This document shows positions 6,401 through 8,525 of a stretch of 8,525 nt of DNA, in pieces. Within the stretch, counting starts at the first letter, position 1, and each line of letters begins with the position of its first letter. The notes below the pieces were generated by a model that made no database searches, had not been told where the DNA came from, and saw nothing but the letters and a program-made list of their open reading frames with translations. Where the stretch lies: the NCBI GenBank assembly GCA_030530045.1, contig JAUMVS010000063.1:1-8525 (forward strand). The letters run 5' to 3'. A program made the position numbers and the translations under genes. Origin of the DNA: Phoenicibacter congonensis. Lineage in GTDB: Bacteria; Actinomycetota; Coriobacteriia; Coriobacteriales; Eggerthellaceae.

Positions 6401-8021
6401 TTTGGAATACAAGGTCAACCTGAACGCAGCGCTGGAGGATATCACATCCATCAGCAACGGCGGCAAACAGATTGATATGACTGGCAACCAAATCCTCCTG
6501 AGAAATGGTGATGCTACTCTTGCAGTTGCCAAAGGTGCTTCCGGTATGCAAAACGGTACGGGTGCCTCTGTGGTGCTGATGGGTCAGCAAACGGTTATCA
6601 ACAGTCATGTGGTAGTTGATAGCACGGGTAAGATCAGCGGCGTCGCCGATGGCGAAATCAACGCTACCTCCACTGACGCCATCAATGGTAGCCAGCTGCA
6701 CGCCACTAACGAGCGTGTATCTAAGGTTGAGGGCGATATCACCAGTATCAATACCGAGATTACTAGTATTAAGGGTGATATCAATGCCATAAACACTAGG
6801 ATTGATGGCATCGATGCCGAAATTACCGAGATCAACACCAAGGTTGAAACCAATACCCAAAATATAGCCACGAACACCGAAAATATCAGCAAGCTGGATG
6901 TCCGTGTAACTAATGTTGAGGAGCTGGCTAAAAAGCATACTACCGTTGAAGAAGGTAGCAACATTACTGTTACCGAAGGTGAAAATGACGACGGTGGCAA
7001 AAAATACACTGTGGCTTTGAAGGATGAAATTAGTCTTGCTAAAGTTACCACCGGCGGTACTGTTATGAATAATGATGGTCTTAAGGTTGGTGCGAATGTG
7101 AGCGTAACCAAGGACGCCGTAACAGCAGGCAGCACCTCTATCAGTGACGACGGCCTGAAGATTGGCGATAAGACCTATGTAAGCAGTGATGGTCTCAACG
7201 CCAACAGCCAAAAGATTACCAATGTTGCCGCAGGCGAGGCTGATACTGACGCAGTAAACGTAAGCCAGCTGAATGCTACAAATGAGCAGATTATCAACAA
7301 CAGCAACCGCATCAGCAAGCTGGGCGACCGTGTGAATAAGGTGGGCGCTGGTGCTGCCGCACTCGCGGCCTTGCACCCGATGGATTTTGACCCGGATGAC
7401 AAGTGGAGCTTTGCCGCAGGCTATGGCAACTACGCCGGCCAGAACGCAGCCGCTATCGGTGCTTACTATCGTCCGGATGAAAAGGTGATGTTCAGCGTTG
7501 GCGGCACTGTCGGCAACGGCGAGAACATGGTGAACGCAGGTATCAGCTTTGCACTGGACCGCACCAACCGCGTAAGCAACAGCCGCACCGCTATGGCCCG
7601 CGAGATTGTGGACCTGCGCGGACAGCTGACGCAGGTTACTGCCGAGCTGGCCAGCCTCAAGGCTACGCTGGGCGTGATTGACGAAACCAAGACTAAGCTC
7701 TTCCCGGACGTGCCTGCTAACCATTGGGCATACGAATACATTAGCAAGCTGGCAGGCAATGGCTACATTGAAGGCTATCCGGACGGCAACTTTGACGGCA
7801 ACCGCCTGATGACCCGCTACGAGTTTGCCGCTATGCTGTATCGTGCAATGGAAAAGGGCGCAGCGCTTGAGGAAAGAATCATCAACGAATTTGCGCCGGA
7901 GCTGGGACGCATCCGTGTAGACCGCATCAGCGGCAAGGATGGTGACCGCGATAAGATTGAGCGCGTACGCGTGAACGGTCCCAAGAACGAGCGTGACCAC
8001 TACGGCAGCAAGCTGAAATAA
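3450..8021 (+). CDS. trimeric autotransporter-like adhesin with YadA anchor and C-terminal SLH domain, 5' end apparently lacking a signal peptide
   Basis: The 1523-residue frame begins at ATG 3450. Domains in order: unknown N-terminal domain (about 30-135); Gly-rich linker (about 174-183); 21-residue YTAG-type beta repeats (from 233); a 282-residue module in two tandem copies, each with beta repeats, a Trp-ring-like segment (GGWKLQTTGE) and a neck motif (ISNVAAGTAATDAVNVSQL at about 501 and 783); three further necks (about 936, 1062, 1256); a coiled-coil stalk of IN-type repeats (about 1088-1145); a YadA-like membrane anchor (about 1285-1370); a second coiled coil (about 1376-1415); one SLH domain (about 1417-1470, LFPDVPANHWAYEYI). 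In known trimeric adhesins the anchor forms the outer-membrane pore for the passenger. The SLH domain would then sit in the periplasm and bind peptidoglycan. No signal peptide or ribosome binding site is visible at any possible start (3450, 3480, 3516). The gene may therefore be truncated or a silent cassette, or its true start may be elsewhere. Confidence 0.85.
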   Translation: MLSTCVDTRKMGIYAFWGCGLKMVFKTSSNSSDFKWDATQQAYTYKGTKVDYSNMYVIDGKLGVFTNYDGSTVYTGTVYGKNNEILMTVKDGDSFYSYWAASVTDPSATMATYRVADYKKDLATLEENDNKLYRNDIKKVTMSTDTNTATFNLLRNGDTDAGILVEGGAITITSGGGTGGSGVANDTWVRVANGEGTNQTFATGTKVEAIGSEAALTGVKINGTDYAINNKTYIAGTNVQISDDNVISATDTKYTAGNNVTIDADNKIHATDTKYTAGANVQINDDNVISATDTDTTYSAGSNVTIDADNKIHAVDTTYTAGTGIKIEGENNAISVDPTNVNLSYRANNAATSNSVSLSQGLNFVQDGSVTVTTGENGLVTISGQNNYVTQGTYDAENKKLQLTRDGVEGTVDIDLSAIKGGGWKLQTTGEAVTVEPESTVKFEGVNSNINVTNNGATVKVGLNSALTGITSVSNGNAVVALNDGNVVVNSKVSFGQDGKISNVAAGTAATDAVNVSQLNAAKTVVVAGNSNVTVTPSSETPDGHTIYTIETKDTTYTAGTNVQISDDNVISATDTDTTYSAGSNVTIDADNKIHAVDTTYTAGTGIKIEGENNAISVDPTNVNLSYRANNAATSNSVSLSQGLNFVQDGSVTVTTGENGLVTISGQNNYVTQGTYDAENKKLQLTRDGVEGTVDIDLSAIKGGGWKLQTTGEAVTVEPESTVKFEGVNSNINVTNNGATVKVGLNSALTGITSVSNGNAVVALNDGNVVVNSKVSFGQDGKISNVAAGTAATDAVNVSQLNAAKTVVVAGNSNVTVTPSSETPDGHTIYTIETKDTTYTAGNNVAISEDNVISAVDTTYTAGNGIAITGAANAISVKLKTDETNLAVDQNGLSLNKALEVDSVDAGGTVINSSGLSIGNNTYVSSSGLNANSQKITDVLAGEDDTDAVNVAQLRDVEVEAGKHTTLADGKNTTVEPVATSDGHLEYKVNLNAALEDITSISNGGKQIDMTGNQILLRNGDATLAVAKGASGMQNGTGASVVLMGQQTVINSHVVVDSTGKISGVADGEINATSTDAINGSQLHATNERVSKVEGDITSINTEITSIKGDINAINTRIDGIDAEITEINTKVETNTQNIATNTENISKLDVRVTNVEELAKKHTTVEEGSNITVTEGENDDGGKKYTVALKDEISLAKVTTGGTVMNNDGLKVGANVSVTKDAVTAGSTSISDDGLKIGDKTYVSSDGLNANSQKITNVAAGEADTDAVNVSQLNATNEQIINNSNRISKLGDRVNKVGAGAAALAALHPMDFDPDDKWSFAAGYGNYAGQNAAAIGAYYRPDEKVMFSVGGTVGNGENMVNAGISFALDRTNRVSNSRTAMAREIVDLRGQLTQVTAELASLKATLGVIDETKTKLFPDVPANHWAYEYISKLAGNGYIEGYPDGNFDGNRLMTRYEFAAMLYRAMEKGAALEERIINEFAPELGRIRVDRISGKDGDRDKIERVRVNGPKNERDHYGSKLK
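3454..3471. repeat. short palindrome at the 5' end of the adhesin frame
   Basis: TGTCTAC (3454-3460) and GTAGACA (3465-3471) are perfect inverted repeats around the four bases CTGC. The palindrome lies just after the promoter and inside the first codons of the adhesin frame. It could be an operator, an RNA hairpin or a recombinase core site. The sequence alone does not decide. Confidence 0.45.
4146..4410 (+). repeat. tandem 63-bp (21-residue) YTAG repeats in the adhesin
   Basis: Units begin at 4146, 4209 and 4272 (63 bases apart). The third unit is lengthened by an extra Asp-Thr pair, and a fourth follows at about 4341. Each codes for the pattern Y-x-A-G-x-N-V-x-I-x-D-N-x-I-x-A-x-D-T. Further units occur at about 5118-5250 and 5964-6030. 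They form the beta-prism-like part of the passenger and are natural substrates for recombination and length change. Confidence 0.8.
4301..5083 (+). repeat. adhesin tandem duplication, copy 1 (783-bp identical core, 846-bp period)
   Basis: This stretch matches 5147-5929 with a constant offset of 846 bases. I found no difference in the lines compared by eye, and the two encoded segments are identical (residues about 285-545 and 567-827). The first mismatches are at 4300/5146 (A against G, Asn/Ser) and 5084/5930 (T against C). The unit carries the Trp-ring-like segment and a neck motif, so whole structural modules were duplicated. Confidence 0.92.
5147..5929 (+). repeat. adhesin tandem duplication, copy 2
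   Basis: Second copy of the 783-bp core, separated from copy 1 by a 63-base interval (5084-5146) that is exactly one YTAG-repeat length. The absence of silent differences implies a recent duplication, continuing gene conversion, or an assembly artefact. Confidence 0.92.
6173..6310 (+). repeat. head-like repeat of the adhesin, first of two related copies
   Basis: The segment encoding TVINSSGLSIGNNTYVSSSG, then LNANSQKITDVLAGEDDTDA and VNVAQL is closely related to 7138-7273 (ISDDGLKIGDKTYVSSDG, LNANSQKITNVAAGEADTDA, VNVSQL). It joins a short head-like strand to a neck motif and appears once near the middle of the protein and once just before the membrane anchor. Identity is clearly below that of the 846-bp duplication, so it is an older internal repeat. 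Confidence 0.6.
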
Positions 8022-8042
8022 CAAATCACCTCCATGTCCTGG

Positions 8043-8072
8043 CTGCTGATAGCCCACCGGCTGTGGCAGCAG
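8043..8072. other. hairpin in the 3' untranslated region of the adhesin gene
   Basis: CTGCTG (8043-8048) pairs with CAGCAG (8067-8072), and CCAC (8054-8057) with GTGG (8063-8066) extends the stem after a five-base bulge. It begins 21 bases after the adhesin stop. It is not followed by T residues, so it is not itself a terminator. It may protect the mRNA 3' end. Confidence 0.4.
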
Positions 8073-8078
8073 GGCATC

Positions 8079-8127
8079 GCTCCCCTCAGCAGGCACTGCT
8101 TCTACCGGCAGTGAAGACTGAGGGAGC
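8079..8127. other. long two-part hairpin downstream of the adhesin gene
   Basis: GCTCCCCTCAG (8079-8089) pairs with CTGAGGGAGC (8118-8127) with one bulged C. Inside it, CACTGC (8094-8099) pairs with GCAGTG (8108-8113). No T run follows. Together with the preceding hairpin it makes a structured 3' region ahead of the terminator, perhaps an RNA-stabilising or REP-like element. Confidence 0.45.
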
Positions 8128-8143
8128 AGTTACAACACCAGAG

Positions 8144-8180
8144 CGCCTCACCCGCGCAGGCGGGTGGGGTGTTCTTTGTT
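8144..8180 (+). terminator. probable rho-independent terminator of the adhesin gene
   Basis: A GC-rich stem, CCTCACCCGC (8146-8155) against GCGGGTGGGG (8160-8169) with a four-base loop and one G-U pair, can be extended by two pairs at the base. It is followed by TGTTCTTTGTT, a T-rich but interrupted tail. It lies about 125 bases after the adhesin stop. Confidence 0.7.
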
Positions 8181-8185
8181 AGGTG

Positions 8186-8525
8186 TTAATGATACTTCTT
8201 CCGCGGCGGGAAAAAGTATCCAAAAAGCGCCTTGTGAAGCTGCTCCACTGGATTCCGGCGACTAATGGGCGCATTTTTCAGGTCGCGGAGAACATTTGCG
8301 TGCGTTCGCCAGCCAGCGTGCCGCTCAACTGAAAAATGTCCGTGTGGTTTGCGTGCTAGCGTACTAATGCATTACATCTCAATTCTACCGCGTCCGTCGT
8401 CCGTTCCAGATGTCGCAGCGCGAACTAAGGCGAACACTCTCCGTCAACACTAACGTGTTACCGCCAGCCTCGGCAGGAGCGACCTTGAGTAAGGCTTTAT
8501 GCCAAACCTTTTCCAGGTTATGGTA
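8186..8525. other. inverted-repeat-rich region without a convincing gene
   Basis: No frame here has both a good start and protein-like composition. The open frame at 8265-8453 (+) codes for a Cys/Arg/Ser-rich product with no ribosome binding site and looks spurious. A minus-strand frame is open from the window edge to a stop at 8385-8387 and cannot be judged. Besides the hairpin at 8191-8220, CATTTTTCAG (8272-8281) and CTGAAAAATG (8329-8338) form a perfect 10-bp inverted repeat, and AACAC/GTGTT (8446-8450/8455-8459) another small hairpin. My impression is that similar sequence recurs as an intergenic repeat in other genomes, but this is from memory and unverified. Confidence 0.4.
8191..8220. 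repeat. 12-bp inverted repeat at the start of the non-coding tail
   Basis: GATACTTCTTCC (8191-8202) and GGAAAAAGTATC (8209-8220) are inverted repeats with a single mismatch around GCGGCG. It marks the beginning of a GC-richer stretch that runs to the window end. Confidence 0.6.

Noticed and set aside
5694..8096. An 800-codon open frame on the minus strand across the adhesin's C-terminal half
   Set aside because: The forward frame has unmistakable adhesin domains and the antisense product has no recognisable fold. It stays open because the forward sequence rarely uses the codons that read as stops on the other strand. The parts overlapping the duplication are also repeated, as expected for a shadow.
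8265..8453. 62-codon plus-strand open frame after the adhesin gene
   Set aside because: It has no ribosome binding site, an unusual Cys/Arg/Ser-rich composition and lies across an inverted repeat. It looks like a chance frame in a GC-rich intergenic region.
8385..8525. Minus-strand frame open from the window edge to a stop at 8385-8387
   Set aside because: Its 46 codons show no recognisable domain and the start lies outside the window. It could be the end of a real gene, but there is not enough to support it.

Overview
The window looks like the right-hand end of a prophage (about 1-3000) followed by a large surface-adhesin gene (3450-8021). The likely host is a diderm Firmicute of the class Negativicutes, possibly near Phascolarctobacterium or Acidaminococcus. 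That placement is inference. It rests on an adhesin that joins a YadA-type outer-membrane anchor to an S-layer homology (SLH) domain, a combination that suits an outer membrane tethered to peptidoglycan, together with Firmicute-type ribosome binding sites and low-GC promoters.

Layout. 36-467: unrecognised small beta-rich protein, probably from the tail-fibre region. 477-977: DUF4376-type tail-fibre-associated protein. 989-1498: holin. 1504-1878: M15 peptidase endolysin. 1880-2296: coiled-coil protein with a signal peptide, which completely contains a second open frame (1882-2232) encoding a membrane-anchored protein shaped like an inner-membrane spanin. 2337-2570: sigma-70 region 4-like regulator. 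A strong terminator (2575-2604) closes this compact, co-oriented late operon. The genes are separated by 1 to 11 bases up to the spanin pair and by 40 bases before the regulator. Together they form a lysis cassette for a cell with two membranes: holin, endolysin, then envelope-spanning proteins.

2605-3383 is a transition zone. It holds the C-terminal part of a beta-sandwich (BclA/TNF-like) protein with no convincing start, a perfect 12-bp hairpin terminator, and then a self-contained unit of promoter, a 78-residue acidic protein and terminator that resembles a prophage 'moron'.

3450-8021 encodes a 1523-residue trimeric autotransporter-like adhesin: N-terminal domain of unknown fold, 21-residue 'YTAG' repeats, a 282-residue module present twice in tandem with 783 bp identical by eye, several neck motifs, a coiled-coil stalk, a YadA anchor, a second coiled coil and one SLH domain. 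It has no visible signal peptide or ribosome binding site. The 5' end may have been lost, it may be a recombination cassette, or the prophage may have interrupted the gene. A good promoter and a short palindrome lie exactly at its 5' end.

8022-8525 contains no convincing gene. It holds two structured hairpins, a probable terminator, and about 340 bases of GC-richer, inverted-repeat-rich sequence.
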